Shown: piece by piece, positions 38,269 through 63,500 of the stretch
How the letters are laid out: every line of letters begins with the position of its first letter
Position numbering within the stretch: the first letter of the stretch is position 1
NCBI RefSeq assembly: GCF_019097595.1
Contig: NC_080717.1
Coordinates: 9,874,836 to 9,938,835 of the forward strand
Length of the DNA stretch: 64,000 nt
Source of the DNA: Hemibagrus wyckioides
Taxonomy: Eukaryota; Chordata; Actinopteri; Siluriformes; Bagridae
Reading direction: 5' to 3'
Translations under genes and position numbers: made by a program
Notes under the pieces: model-generated
Databases searched by the model: none
Told to the model about the DNA's origin: nothing
What the model saw: only the letters and a program-made list of their open reading frames with translations

Positions 38269-39496
38269 TTTATGGATGAGCAAGTTAAAATGTCTGGCCT
38301 TTCTGCAGTCCGAACTTGCAGTCTGAAATAAAATATATAAAATGGCCTACCTTTGTGTTTTTTTTTTACATTTTATACACTGTTGTCATCATATTTTTGT
38401 GTGTTCTTTCTATCTATCCATTCATCCATCCATCCATCCATATAATTGTAAGGCCGAATTTTGTGAATTCCTATAACTGTATGATAATATAACTAAGTTA
38501 CACTTACAGAATATTAGGGACATCGGTTAACCTACTCACTCATGCAATTATCTAATCAGTCAATTGTGCACCAAGCAGGTCATTTTAAGGTAAATGTCTG
38601 GACAACAATAAATCAACTATCACGATGTGGAACAATAAAAAATGTCAGTGAAAAATGACCAGATTAGTTTGAGCTGAGAAAGTTTACAGTAACTCAGAAA
38701 ACCACTGGTGCGCAGAAATGCATCTTAGGATGGACATCATATCTAGAGACGGATGTCTGGGTGGTGTGATGGAGTGGGAAATGTTTTCTTGGCAAACTTT
38801 GTGCTTGTTAATACCAGTTGCAGTCATCATTTGAAGGAGTTTTATAGCTGAACATGATCCCAGTCACCGGATCTGAATTTGAAAGAACACATCTGGGATG
38901 TGGTAGAACATGAACATGAAAATTTATAGGAATTGTGTGAAGAAATGTTCACCCTTCTTGTGCTGTATATGAAAGTGTCAGTTGTATTTTGTAAAGTGTG
39001 CAGTAGATAATAGGATCTCCACCTTCTATTGTGATTGTGATCTTGAATAGATTATTACTGGAAGAAAAATATGAGGAAGAAAAGAGTGCAATGGTGTAAT
39101 TATGTATGACTATATGCACCAAAGCCTGTAATAAAAAATAGATTTATAGTGTTTTATCATATGTTCCTTCATGTTCAATGTAAGGGAATATTCCCAAATA
39201 AAAATTGTTCACACCTCCAATCTTACTGTACAAATGAAATAATTCCAGGATATGGTTTTAAATGATAAGCTTCATGGGGTTTAAGATATATTTGGCACTC
39301 AGTGGTTCATAGGTCCAGTTCTGGGTAGCGCAGACACTACATGTTTTGTGTTGTTACTACTGTAAGAATTAAAGTAGTAGTAGTAGTAAATGTAGTTTGC
39401 CCTTCCACTGCATTTGAGCTGATAAAGCTACAAAGCACTCATGAACGTGAAATGCAATGTAGAGAATTATATTAACTTCTGACACACATTTATTAC

Positions 39497-39500
<4 letters not shown>

Positions 39501-39560
<60 letters not shown>
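39501..39560. repeat. (AT)n microsatellite
   Basis: About 60 bp of pure AT dinucleotide within unit B. The matching part of unit A (near 20,050) has no such tract, so it expanded after the duplication. Confidence 0.95.
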
Positions 39561-39562
<2 letters not shown>

Positions 39563-39934
39563 ATTTGCCAGCTCATTCTTTTTCAGAGATGAGATTGTGT
39601 GGCATTGTCCTTATGTCACAAACAAAATACTATCTTTGTATTTCCTCTGGTTCAATTGCTTTTATGCTTTTTTGCCACAGAAAACTATCTATAAAAAATA
39701 TTTCCATAATTTATAAGCATTTCATTTGTTTCACATTATACTAAATATCACTTTTCAAGAGTAGAGACATGTTTCCACATGGATCAGAGAATTGTAGATG
39801 GAAGCACATTGCATAAAGTTCACATACTGTGCTTAGTGTGGCCATCTGCTTTTTTTCTTTTGCCCTCTGCTGGCTTCTGGCATGACTTTAAAGTAAAGCT
39901 TTTACAGGTGGTTGCCACAGACAATTGCTCTCTC

Positions 39935-40640
39935 CTTCTCTTTCCTGACTGATTTGTATTTAGTTTCTGTCCAGGATGGCACATCCATATGTGCCATTGC
40001 AAGGAGGTTTGGTGTGTCTTCCAGCACGGTTTCAAAAAGATGGATGAGATACTGGGAGACGGGCCGGAAGAGCTGGCCCTGTCCAGCTGGCAGTAGAAGG
40101 CAACAATTCAACAGCAGACAGTTATCTACTCCTTTGCGTGAGAGGGAACAGGAGGAGCACTGCCAGTGCCCTACAAAGAGATCTCCAGCAGGCTACTGGT
40201 GTGCATGTTTTTGACCAAGCTGTCAGAAACAGACTCCATGAGGGTGGCATGAGGACCTGACATCCTCTAGAGGGACCTGTGCTCACAGCCCAGCACTGTG
40301 CAGCTTTGCTGGATTGGCAGGTCTGCCATTGCCACCCCATTCGCTTCCTGGATGAGATCAAGTTCACAGTGAACACATGTGACAGATGTAAAAGAGTCTG
40401 GAGATACTGTGGGTAATGTTATGCTGCCTGCAACATCATTCAGCATAACCAGTTTGGCAGTGGGTCAGTGATCGTCTGGGGAAGATTATCCTTGGAGGGT
40501 CGCTTAGACCCCCATGTGCTAGCCAATGGTACCAGCATGAAATCCTCAGAGCCATATAACTTACACTGATGCAGTGGGCCCTGGGTTCCTCCTGCTGCAT
40601 GAAGATGCCTGGCCTCATCTGACCAGAAAGGAACTTTAAA
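39935..40640 (+). mobile_element. Decayed Tc1-like element upstream of ogt copy B
   Basis: Broken + strand coding similarity to a third Tc1 type: an HTH segment SICAIARRFGVSSSTVSKRW at about 39,985, a [18 protein letters not shown] block near 40,195, then FGSGSVIVWG and LEGRLDPHVLANGT near 40,450-40,530. It contains many stops and frameshifts. It occupies the interval where unit A carries fold-back element 2, between shared sequence ending TGCCCTCTGCTGGCT and shared sequence starting GGAGTATCTAAATCA. Confidence 0.65.
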
Positions 40641-41194
40641 TAAGTGGAGTATCTAAATCATTCATTTTACTGCCTACTTCACCTAATCTAGGTTCAAAAC
40701 ACCAACTCTGTGCCATTCAGCTTTTGAGAGGACCCAGCAGTCTAATTGATTGGAGCTGAATCTATAGCAACAAGGATGCTGAAGATAACTCTTAACAAGT
40801 CGCACAAGGTAAAAAGATATATGTATTATAAGGGGGATATTCCATTCTTCCATTCTTGTCTCGCTCAATTCACGTATTAATTATTATATTAATATCTGAG
40901 CAACTCACGAGCTATTACAAACTCAGCCCCTTAAATTTCACATGGAACGTGCTCAACTTGTCGCACTGTTGCGCGCAATAATACATCAGTACTCCAAGCA
41001 CAACCTTTACCATGTGCCTCCGCCGCCCTATACCCAATATATTTCCTTTTGTAACTTAAAACTCGATTCGTTCTTGCACCCTTACCCGATTCACCGTAGA
41101 CAAGATATTCAGTTTATAACTGAATATTACTTTATTTTTTTGCTCACGTGTATCCTCATAATCGATCAGAGATAGACCCAGTTTTTTTATAACA

Positions 41195-41631
41195 AAAGTA
41201 GTCCCGCCCTCTTCCGCCATTTTGTTACAGACCATTGTTAGCAGAAGAAGTGCTGTGATAAAAAGATTAAAAAATAAGAATTAGAACGGTCGGTTTTTAC
41301 AAATCTTCTAGTTATATTTTAGACTGGATATACACTAATTCTACACCAAAAACAACCAAGAATTATTTGTCTTGGTGCTCATGACTTGAATGAATCGGCT
41401 TTTCATTTAGCTGACTAACCTAGCTAGCTAGCTAAAGAAGGAGACACAAGAGGCTGCTCGGCTATCATTTGGTTTAACGTTACAGCATATTGGCAGTGTT
41501 ATATGTTTTAATGCTGTAGCTGGGCTTTTAATGTTTTAATCGCAGCAGTCGAAGTTGTATTTATTAGAACTAGTCGCTTATTTATTGTCACACTGACGAC
41601 CAGTCTGCAAGAGCCGAAGACAGGAGGAGAG
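41195..41631 (+). promoter_or_regulatory. ogt: ogt copy B promoter / 5' UTR
   Basis: Counterpart of the copy A promoter. CCCGCCC is followed by the YY1-type CCGCCATTTTG at 41214-41224, and the near-identical 5' UTR runs into the ATG at 41632. The region between the YY1 site and the UTR differs from copy A by several indels: copy B has about 85 extra bases around 41,320-41,400 and lacks a short stretch near 41,535. The two copies could therefore be expressed differently. Confidence 0.6.
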
Positions 41632-53735
<12,104 letters not shown>

Positions 53736-54508
53736 GCTGCCCCTTTTCCCTCCACAAGTTACCAAATACCCACGCTTCTTCATTTTTATCAGTGTCAGAG
53801 ACTCCATAGAGCCTGCTGTTGAGCACCATCACTATGATCTGACCCTTTAGCCACAGATTTAATTTCTTGGAGCCAGCGAGGAGAGCGTGATGATGGAAAC
53901 TCCTTCACTGAGACTCCTTTCCCCAAGAAATCCCACACGCATTGGCTTCATTTCCGCTGCTTCTCTCTTCTGCTTGGGTGTGAACTTTTGAAGACAGAGC
54001 AATCTTATGTCAAATTATGACCTTCGTGTCTTTAGATGAAGGGTTTTTTTCTTTTTCTTATGTGCCACAGGGACACTTTGGTATGTTGCTAAAATTAATG
54101 ATGGCTTTAACATGCTAACGTGAATGTTTGCCTTTTTAGTTAGCAGATATATTTCTTTATGAATTTTAGTCTGTTCTTCATAACCTGGAATAGATAAGTG
54201 AATTATGATTCTCCATTTCTTTTCTTTTTTTTTTTTCCTTCATGTTAGTAATATTTTCAGTTTTATCTTTTCGTGAGACATGCCCAGAATGTCTATGGAG
54301 AAGCTAGAATGAAGACCTTCTCACTGCAGATCTGATAATAGCCTGCAGACTACCCATAAAGTTCATCCTAAATGCTAATTTCTTTTATTATTTTTACCAG
54401 AAAGGTTCGAGGTAAGTATTTAAGTCCATCATTTTGTACAGTCTTCCTCTCAGTCATTTTATTTATGCTTTGTCAATGAAAGTGCAAGGCTCTTACATAA
54501 GCTGAAAT

Positions 54509-54514
54509 AATAAA
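54509..54514 (+). promoter_or_regulatory. ogt: ogt copy B polyadenylation signal
   Basis: An AATAAA in the same context as in copy A, about 775 bp after the stop codon. Similarity between the copies falls off shortly downstream. Confidence 0.5.
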
Positions 54515-54959
54515 GAAATGTGGCAAACTCTCCGAATTTGATTCAAAAACTGCCCTGTTAATGTTATCCAGTAGTCCTCGTGCATGTTATGAATCTTGCT
54601 GTGGCAGCATTGAGTTTGGGGCAAATGTGAGCCCAAAAAAAATTACTGTTGAGCTAACTCTTGTTAGCATTTAAAAGCTGCACAACATGATCTTAATAGG
54701 GAGCATGAAATGTATGTACATGATAAGCAAATCTTATTTCATAAAAAAAAAAAAAAAAAAAATTGGTTTAAGCGAATAATCATAAATGGACTCAATATCT
54801 CTGTGGATGAGTTTCATTTACAAACTGAACTTTAATTTTATATTCCAGGTTAAATTGATAATTTAGACAGCACCTTCTCTTATATCACACTGACATATGA
54901 GTGATGTACTATTTCATCTTTAGCACATCTGTCAAGCCAGCAGCTATTGTAACGGTGAA

Positions 54960-55499
54960 AGTGTGAATATACAACAAACACCCATAACATTAAATATATA
55001 TTACTGCGTAAGTACCCCCTTGTACCAGCAAAACCGTTCTGACACTTTGAGGGCAAGACCTCTGAAAGTGTGTTGGGGTATCTGGCACCAAACAGTAGCA
55101 GATCCTTCAAGTCTGCATCTACACAGCTCCATAAGCAGCAAGCTGTAATGTACAGGGTGTTCCGACATCTTTCTCTTATAGCCAGCATTAACTTTTTCAG
55201 AGGTTTAAGCTTCAGGGTTCTTCTGTGAGATCGGATCAGGCAGGCTTGCCTTCACTCCCTGTCAGTTCACAGGTTGTCCTTCCTTGGAACACTTTTGGTA
55301 GGTATTAACTACCACAAATCCTGTTGTTTTAGAGGGGCTCTGACCCAGTTGTGAAGCCATCACAATTTCACCTTTAAGTTATACTGAGATCCCATTTTTT
55401 ATCCTTACATCAATTTTGAGAACTGACCATTCACTTGCAGCCTAATATATAACGTGCCACTGTAACAAGATCATATTTTTATATATTTTATATATATTT

Positions 55500-55579
<80 letters not shown>

Positions 55580-55635
55580 CATATACTTCACTGGTGAGTG
55601 GTTTTAATATCATAGCTTATCAGGGTATACTTGAT
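54960..55635 (-). mobile_element. Tc1 relic at the end of unit B, internally deleted
   Basis: The same relic as at 37.4-37.6 kb, but continuing past the deletion point with GCCAGCATTAACTTTTTCAG, GGTTGTCCTTCCTTGGA and the N-terminal half of the transposase in minus orientation. It reaches a degraded terminus GGTTTTAATATCATAGC near 55,600-55,635. An (AT)n tract has expanded inside it at 55,503-55,576. Confidence 0.6.
55503..55576. repeat. (AT)n microsatellite
   Basis: About 74 bp of AT dinucleotide inside the Tc1 relic at the end of unit B. Confidence 0.95.
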
Positions 55636-56228
55636 GCTTGATGGGTGAAACAGCTGCTGCTTGTCTGTTTTAGGTAAAATGTATATGCAAGTTTACCTAG
55701 ACATTGTTTATTAATACTGTACTTAAAATCTTATATAAAATAATATATAAAACAAACATTTGAATTGTGTAATTTTACTATCACTGAGTGAAATGGTCAG
55801 TGTATTAATAGCAAAAAATGTTGTTCTATTTATTTATTAATTACTCTATCATAATAGTTTACTGTAAGAATTTAGAGAAAAACAAATGCAAGGAAAATAA
55901 ATAATTTTTGTACAAAATAGTGATGTATCTTCAATTTTGAGGCTGATTTATTAAGTATACAAAATAAATGGTATAGTCTTGCAAAGGACATTCTGTACTT
56001 CCTGCTCATTTAATAGGAAGGCCATTTACTTTGTCAGTTTTAGGAAACATGAATGCAACCTTTAGAAAATGATCTGTCAATGCTGGAGGCTGGATTAATA
56101 GTTACATTCCAATAAGAAGAATCCAAAATGGTTTATTTCTGCACAGGTCTGTTTATGAGCTCCTTTAATATGGAGCCATATCCTCCAAGCAACTGGTGTA
56201 AAATCCCCACTGGACTTCAAAATCAGCG
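55636..56228. other. Intergenic spacer, ogt B to gcna
   Basis: AT-rich single-copy-looking sequence between the Tc1 relic and fold-back element 3. I see no gene or motif in it. Confidence 0.5.
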
Positions 56229-56587
56229 AATTCAGGTGTTGGGCTTGGCCCCTTAGTTCCAGTGAAAGGAACTCTTAATGCTTTGGACAATTTCATGCTC
56301 CCAACTTCGTGGGAACAGTTTGGGGATGGCCGCTCTAATTCATCCCAAATGTGTTCTATCAGGTAGAAGGGGAAGGCCAGTCACTTCCATGTCTTTATGG
56401 ACCTTGCTTTGTGCACTGGTGTACAGTCATGATGGAACAGGAAGGGGTCATCCCCAAACTGTTCCCACAAAGTTGGGAGCATGAAATTGTCCAAAATGTC
56501 TTGGTATGCTGAAGCATTAAGAGTTCCGTTTACTGGAACTAAGGGGCCAAACCCAACACCTGAATTAAAACTTTTGGCAATATAGTG
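56229..56587. mobile_element. Fold-back Tc1 derivative 3, shortened left arm
   Basis: The left arm carries GGCTTGGCCCCTTAGTTCCA and CTCCCAACTTCGTGGGAACA; the longer inverted right arm carries the reverse complement and ends in TTTTGGCAATATAGTGTA. The left terminus is lost. It belongs to the same family as the elements at 11.8 and 20.2 kb. Confidence 0.7.
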
Positions 56588-56593
56588 TAGATC

Positions 56594-57060
56594 AGAGCTT
56601 CCCAAACTTCAGAGGGGTAAGGCCCCCAAATACATAGCAAAAGCTCCACGACCCCCCCTCCCAACCTCTTTGTTTAAAAAAATACAGTATATTGATTAAT
56701 AGTATAAAGATATATTTATACATATATTTGTACATACATATAAAGCAGATTGTCTCTTTGCACAAAATTATCAACATTTATTAACCAGTTTGTAAGAATT
56801 TCATTGAATTATGAGAACTACCATAAAATGTAATATTTTTATATGCTGGTGAAAATAAGATGATGTAAACATTCTTTACAAATATATTTAAATCCTTAAC
56901 ACTACATACTGTCTGCATACTATTTACAATTATAGTGAATCAAAGTGTGTAACAGAAACTTTTTATATTCTATTCTAAAATATTATAATTATTTTAATAT
57001 TTTGATTTAGCCTAGCTACGGCCCCCCTGCAATACCGCTACGGCCCACCAGGGGGCACTG
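56594..57060. mobile_element. hAT-like non-autonomous repeat
   Basis: CAGAGCTTCCCAAACTTCAG at the left and the GGCCCCCCTGCAATACCGCT / GGCCCACCAGGGGGC block at the right are hallmarks of a common fish hAT-derived repeat. The interior is AT-rich and non-coding. It directly abuts the gcna promoter. Confidence 0.5.
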
Positions 57061-57532
57061 GTGTAGATAGAATATGATCGCCATTTGTGATAGATGGAGC
57101 GTAGCCGCTAGTGGGTGCTAGACGCCCGGAAGTTAATGTTGTCTTAGTTCGTGACCATTTCCGGCCAGGCAAATTTGAAACCGTTCCATCGTCTCAAAGG
57201 CAGATCGTTCATTTACAAAATTTCACTGGATTAAAAAGAACTCATTTTTCTCACACCAGAAGGTATTTACACGGTTACTGAATGAAACTGTTTGTCGCAT
57301 CGTGTTCATTCACAGGCTTGTGCAGCTAGTTAGCTAGCTCAACTTTTATGTAGCCTTGTTGTCATTTAATTCATCAGACACATGTTTAACGATGCTCTAA
57401 TTAAGACACTGAGATAAGTACATAGCTAGTAATGTACATACAGTGACTCTGTACTGGACTTCGTTGCCTCTGTAGAGAAAGAGGAAATCCATTTTGATCT
57501 GAAATCCATAGCTGCCCCTTATTCAGAGGACC
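57060..57532 (+). promoter_or_regulatory. gcna: gcna promoter and probable 5' UTR exon
   Basis: Upstream of the gcna ATG are two ETS-type sites, CCGGAAGT at 57126-57133 and an inverted TTTCCGG near 57158-57164, and a CHR-like TTTGAA at 57174-57179, typical of cell-cycle promoters. A possible non-coding first exon ends at 57262 (CCAGAAG before GTATTT), with an acceptor TGCCTCTGTAG ending at 57475, so the 5' UTR may be split. All of this is inferred from motifs. Confidence 0.4.
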
Positions 57533-60500
57533 ATGGACCCTGGGACCCAAAGACTGTTTGAAAGAGTTGCACAGAAACTTGGCTGGGACAAACCTGGTGC
57601 TCTGGACCGAGCAGCAGACGAGGTAAATACTGTACTGGTATAGTTTTATAAAGATAAGCTGTTGAGGGTTATACTACAGCGCTGTTGAATGCTCGTCTCT
57701 GATTGGTCAGAAGGTGTTGCTTAATTAATGATCTGTAGCAGAAGCGAGGACCGCAGCATCGACTGCCTTCTTTCTTTAACTTACAATATTTCTTCTTTTT
57801 TAAAGAAGAATAATTTTTGAAGGATTCTTCAGTGTCGGTGCTTTGTAACAGTCCGAGATAATGCTGTAGCTTTAAGTTTTATGAGGCTGGTGAGAGAATG
57901 AAACTTTATATCTATTATACACCGATCAGGGATAACATTATGACCACCTGCCTAATATTGTGTTGCTGCCAGAACAGCCCTGATCCATCGAGGCATGGAC
58001 TCCACTAGATCTCTGAAGGCGTGCTGTGGTATCTGAGATGTTAGCAGCAGATCCTTTAATTCCTGAAAATTGCGAGGTGGCGCCTCCATGAGCCCAGCTT
58101 GCAGGACTTTAAGGATACTTACCGGACTTAAAGGATACTTTTGATAGATACTGACCACTGCAGACCGGGAACACCCCACAAGAGCTGCAGTTTTAGAGAT
58201 GTTCTGATCCAGTCGTCTAGCCATCACAGTTTGGCCCTTGTCAAACTCAGTCAGATCCTTCCCCATTTTTCCAATGAATTACACATCAATTTTGAGGACA
58301 AAATGTTCACTTGCTGCCTAATATATCCCACCCACTAACAGGTGCCATGATGAAGTGAATAACACTGATGATCTCCTCATCTCTCACTGCTCATAATGTT
58401 ATGCCTGATCGGTGTAAAGCTATAACATTAAATTTTCTGAACTGGCTGGTGAGGGTATTAAATTTTATTTCTAATATAAGTAGTTTACATGCCACAATAA
58501 TAAATGTAACTAAGTTAATAAAATCATATGCTAATATTAAATAAATAAGAGTGTTTTTGTTGACTAATTGCTGCAGTATAAAAGGAATAACTTCAGGATG
58601 CTACTTTTATTGGAAAATAATAAATTTCAGATTGATAACAGCTCAAAGTGTCACACTGGGCTACATCTCCCTATTGACGACTGTTTTTCCTATAACAGCA
58701 TACATCATGCCGTATTACTTACATAAATCATATCAGCTTCAGTAGCCTCACCTCTGTAATGCAAGGCAGAGTATTCCAGCTAGTACTGCCTCATATCATG
58801 GCTTTTTGAATTAACCTTGATACAACCTTCTTTTTTTTTTTGCACAGTTGAGAAAAAGTTTGAAATGCAGACGAGATGCTGTTGGCAGTCATGATACTGA
58901 GTCTGCTGAGAGGAAAGAGTCTTCATTTCTGTCAGACAGTGATGGTTCTGAAAAGGAGAATCGGCTTGGAAAGAAAAATGCCCCCTCAGACAAAGCGCTG
59001 CTGGACTCCAGTGATGAGGACTTTGATCAAAGTAAGTCATTGAATTGAATAATCTTCACACAGCAGTGGAAATCTAAGTGTCTATAAATAAGTAATGCTT
59101 GTTGTTCAGTTCTTGCGACAAAGGCTACACCCAAACCCGCTGCCAGACACATCTCATCTGCCAAGAAACCAAGGTGAGATATTTATATTTGTTTACTTTT
59201 TATTTCTGGATATTATATAATATAAGGCCAGCCTTTGTTCCCCATTTGCATCAGTGAGCTTTGACTGTCCGTGACCCTGTCGCCGGTTCACCACTGTTCC
59301 TTCCTTAGACCACTTTTGATAGATACTGACCACTGCAGACTGGGAACACCCCACGAGAGCTGCAGTTTTGGAGATGCTCTGATCCAGTGGTCTAGCCATC
59401 ACAATTTGGCCCTTGTCAAACTTGCTCAAATCCTTACGCTTGCCCATTTTTCCTGCTTCTAACACATCAACTTTGAGGACAAAATGTTCACTTGCTGCCT
59501 AATATATCCCACCCACTAACAGGTGCCATGATGAGGAGATAATCAGTGTTATTCACTTCACCTCTCAGTGCTCATAATGTTCTACCTGATCGGTGTATGT
59601 TATATGGAAGTGACCTGCAGTAATCGTGCAGCTTCACAGACTCACAGGATTTAAACTATTGAAGAATTGATATTGAAAGTTGCCATCATGTGATGACATT
59701 TGAAAAGCCACTGATTCAATGTGTGGAAATCTCAGGCAACAGCATTAGACTGGATATAATATGAATCTAAACTGATTTATTTTGTCTCTGTTTCCAGTGA
59801 ACCAGCTCAGATTTTGTCCTCAGACAGCGATGATGGCTTTGAAAACTGTAAGTTAGTTTTCATTTTTAAAATAGTTTATTATTACTTAATTTTAAAATAT
59901 GAATTATGTAGAATTTCATTTTTTTTTTAGTTTTGAGACGTGTGAAAACCCCGAAGGCTCAACCAAGGCCTCGGTCTGTGAGTGGTAGTGATGACAGGTC
60001 AGTGGGATCATTTTCTTATCTAATATGCTCTTGTCTTAAGCTCTTACTGGACGGGAATTCTCTTATTAGCTTTTTCTTTATTCTTCTTACAAAATGCTTA
60101 AGTGCTCCAATCCATAGCAGCTACATTTTTACAGGCTCCTCCTAAACATGTAGTACTCGTTATTAAACCATAAGTCCAGGAGGTGGAGCTTGACCTGCAC
60201 CAACGCCTCATATCAGCCCTTCCTTCACCTGTATGATCTTCTATATATGCCAACAAAAGAGTCAAAGTTATGTTTACCCCATAGAATTTTGGTGTGAGCA
60301 GGAGGAGCTAGATCAGGTCTAGATCGACTCCACCCTGTGGACTTGCAGCGAGGAGTGATTAGTTAATTTTGTTATTGCCAAATTTATTATACACTATATT
60401 GCCAAAAGTATTCGCTCACCTGCCTTGACTCGCATATGAACTTAAGTGACATCCCATTCCTAATCCATAGGGTTCAATATGACGTCGGTCCACCCTTTGC

Positions 60501-63500
60501 AGCTATAACAGCTTCAACTCTTCTGGGAAGGCTGTCCACAAGGTTTAGGAGTGTGTTTATGGGAATTTTTGACCATTCTTCCAGAAGCGCATTTGTGAGG
60601 TCACACACTGATGTTGGACGAGAAGGCCTGGCTCTCAGTCTCCGCTATAATTCATCCCAAAGGTGTTCTATCGGGTTGAGGTCAGGACTCTGTGCAGGCC
60701 AGTCAAGTTCCTCCACACCAGACTCTGTCATCCATGTCTTTATGGACCTTGCTTTGGTCACTGGTGCACAGTCATGTTGGAAGTGGAAGGGGCCAGCTCC
60801 AAACTGTTCCCACAAAGTTGGGAGCATGGAATTGTCCAAAATGTCTTGGTATGCTGAAGCATTCAGAGTTCCTTTCACTGGAACTAAGGGGCCAAGCCCA
60901 GCTCCTGAAAAACAACCCCACACCATAATCCCCCCTCCACCAAACTTTACACTTGACACAATGCAGTCAGACAAGTACCGTTCTCCTGGCAACCGCCAAA
61001 CCCAGACTCGTCCATCAGATTGCCAGATGGAGAAGCGCGATTCGTCACTCCAGAGAACGCGTCTCCACTGCTCTAGAGTCCAGTGGCGGCGTGCTTTACA
61101 CCACTGCATCCGACGCTTTGCATTGCACTTGGTGATGTATGGCTTGGATGCAGCTGCTCGGCCATGGAAACCCATTCCATGAAGCTCTCTGTGCACTGTT
61201 CTTGAGCTAATCTGAAGGCCACATGAAGTTTGGAGGTCTGTAGCGATTGACTCTGCAGAAAGTTGGCGACCTCTTCGCACTATGCGCCTCAGCATCCGCT
61301 GACCCCGCTCCGTCAGTTTACGTGGCCTACCACTTCGTGGCTGAGTTGCTGTCGTTCCCAAACACTTCCACGTTCTTATAATACAGCTGACAGTTGACTG
61401 TGGAATATTTAGGAGCGAGGAAATTTCACGACTGGATTTGTTACACAGGTGGCATCCTATCACAGTTCCACGCTGGAATTCACTGAGCTCCTGAGAGCGA
61501 CCCATTCTTTCACAAATGTTTGTAAAAACAGTCTGCATGCCTAGGTGCTTGATTTTATACACCTGTGGCCATGGAAGTGATTGGAACACCTGATTCTGAT
61601 TATTTGGATGGGTGAGTGAATACTTTTGGCAATATAGTGTATCTGCATATAAAATGACTAACTGTTCCCTTTATTTATTATAAAGCTGTGTATTTGATGC
61701 ACTGTTCCTATTGTCAAGCTACAACTTTCAGTTATCCTTATATTACTGTAATGTGTGATGATATTAGAAGCAAAGGAAATTGCTTGCACACTGTGCTGTA
61801 GGCAGTTAACACACAATGCTGATCTAATTTGTATTCATTTTGACAGCCTTAAACAATTCATAGTAGACGACTTGTCTTCTGATGATGATTTTGTTGTGGA
61901 GAAGAAGCCGTCCATTTCAAAAGGTGATTTTTTTTTTCCCTTCATGCATACAAAACGAATCAGCTAAAGCTAATGATATTTTAGGATGTTTTACCACTAT
62001 AGCTACCATTGAAATGCTGTGTTCATATAGGAAAAGTTCTAAATGAATATTTGGTGGTTGTATGTGCATGCAGGAAATCTGAAGACTCCCAAGTCTAGCC
62101 TGAAGATAGAGAAGCAGCGGCCCTCGCAGTTCCACTCCCCAGTGTTTCTCAGTGACTCGGATGATGACAGCGACATCGTGATCAAGAGCACGTGGAGGAC
62201 ACGGCACAGTCGTCCATCCTCGCAGGAAAAGGAAGCTCCGGCTAAAGATAATAAACCCAGAAATTCCCCGTGCTTTCCCTCTCCTCTTGTTTCTGTCCAC
62301 ACACCTAAGCCCTCATCAGCTCCACCCACAAACAGTGGATGGCGTGAGGACACGGGCAGCTCCGAAGACGAGTTCCAGTCCTTACTGGACCGCATTAAGA
62401 AAAACCAGAAGTTGGGAAGCAGTAGCACACACGCTTCTCCTAAACCTCCAGGTTGAAAAACACCACCTATATCGGTGCATGTATACACGTAATTAAAGGT
62501 CAAGTTCTGATTCTCATGTTTTTTTTTTTTTTTATTATTATTATTTCTGTCGTTTTTGTCTTAGAGCCCAAAGCTGCAACAGCCTGTGTGACTCCATCTG
62601 TGAAGGCACAAAAGGACAGTGACAGAGTGCCAGTAAAAGGTTCCCAGGTGAGCAGAACTCCAGCGCAGCTCCCAATCCACAGAGCCGTGAGTCAGACGGA
62701 GCCCAGAGCAGGCCACAGCAGCAGGTACAGTTCATACTCATATGATTTATTACCCTCTTCTTCTCCTAAGTGTATATCATGTTCGCACCCTCAACAGAAA
62801 GTCGGTGAGTTCTGTCCTTGCCTCACATGTAAAAGATATTATTCAAGTCTAAGTGCCTTTATATTCTCAGTACATTTGTTTCAATGAGGCAACTGTTCCA
62901 GTAGCAGTAGATTTATATGGCAGATATGATGCTATCGATGGTATGTAGTTGATGCAGCATTCCAAATGTATGGCATTCGATGCTGACTCTTTCTGTTTTT
63001 GTGTGTTTCTCATAGAGTGGCTGTGTGTAAAACACCAGGCTGTTTCCTGCAGTCTCTCTCTTTTCCTGACTCCGTGTACTGCCAAAACTTCAAGCAGAAG
63101 AAGGAGGAGCTGACCAGCAAACTCTACCAGCTCTATAACACTAGTGTTTTTGAGAGCAAGGTCAGGACACACTTTGTAAAGTAAAAAAAAATACATCAAA
63201 ATAATTAAAGCTTGATCAGGGCCTAATCTGAATTCCAGTAACTCTGGTGAAGTGTGACAATTAGATTAGAAATATTAGCGTTTCCGTACCATCGCATAAA
63301 GGTTTTAATTTAAATTGATATTTATCTTATTACAAATTGCAAATGAATGAAAAATAAAATCAGTATCTTCCTAGCCTCAAATTATTATACTGTACATTCT
63401 TAATCTAAGCTGTTGCTTATAGTGATGCTCTGGCTTAATGCTATTACTCACAGAATAAAGTTAATGAACAGCTGCAAAAAAATTGTAACTCAAATATTAC

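Larger units (their letters stand above)
37016..39934. other. Intergenic, ogt A 3' flank through unit junction
   Basis: Contains the end of unit A, the junction at about 37,620, one SINE and an AT tract, with flanking sequence homologous to unit A. No gene is supported. Confidence 0.5.

Noticed and set aside
39369..39563. Open frame of repeated Ile-Tyr
   Set aside because: It is the translation of the (AT)n microsatellite.
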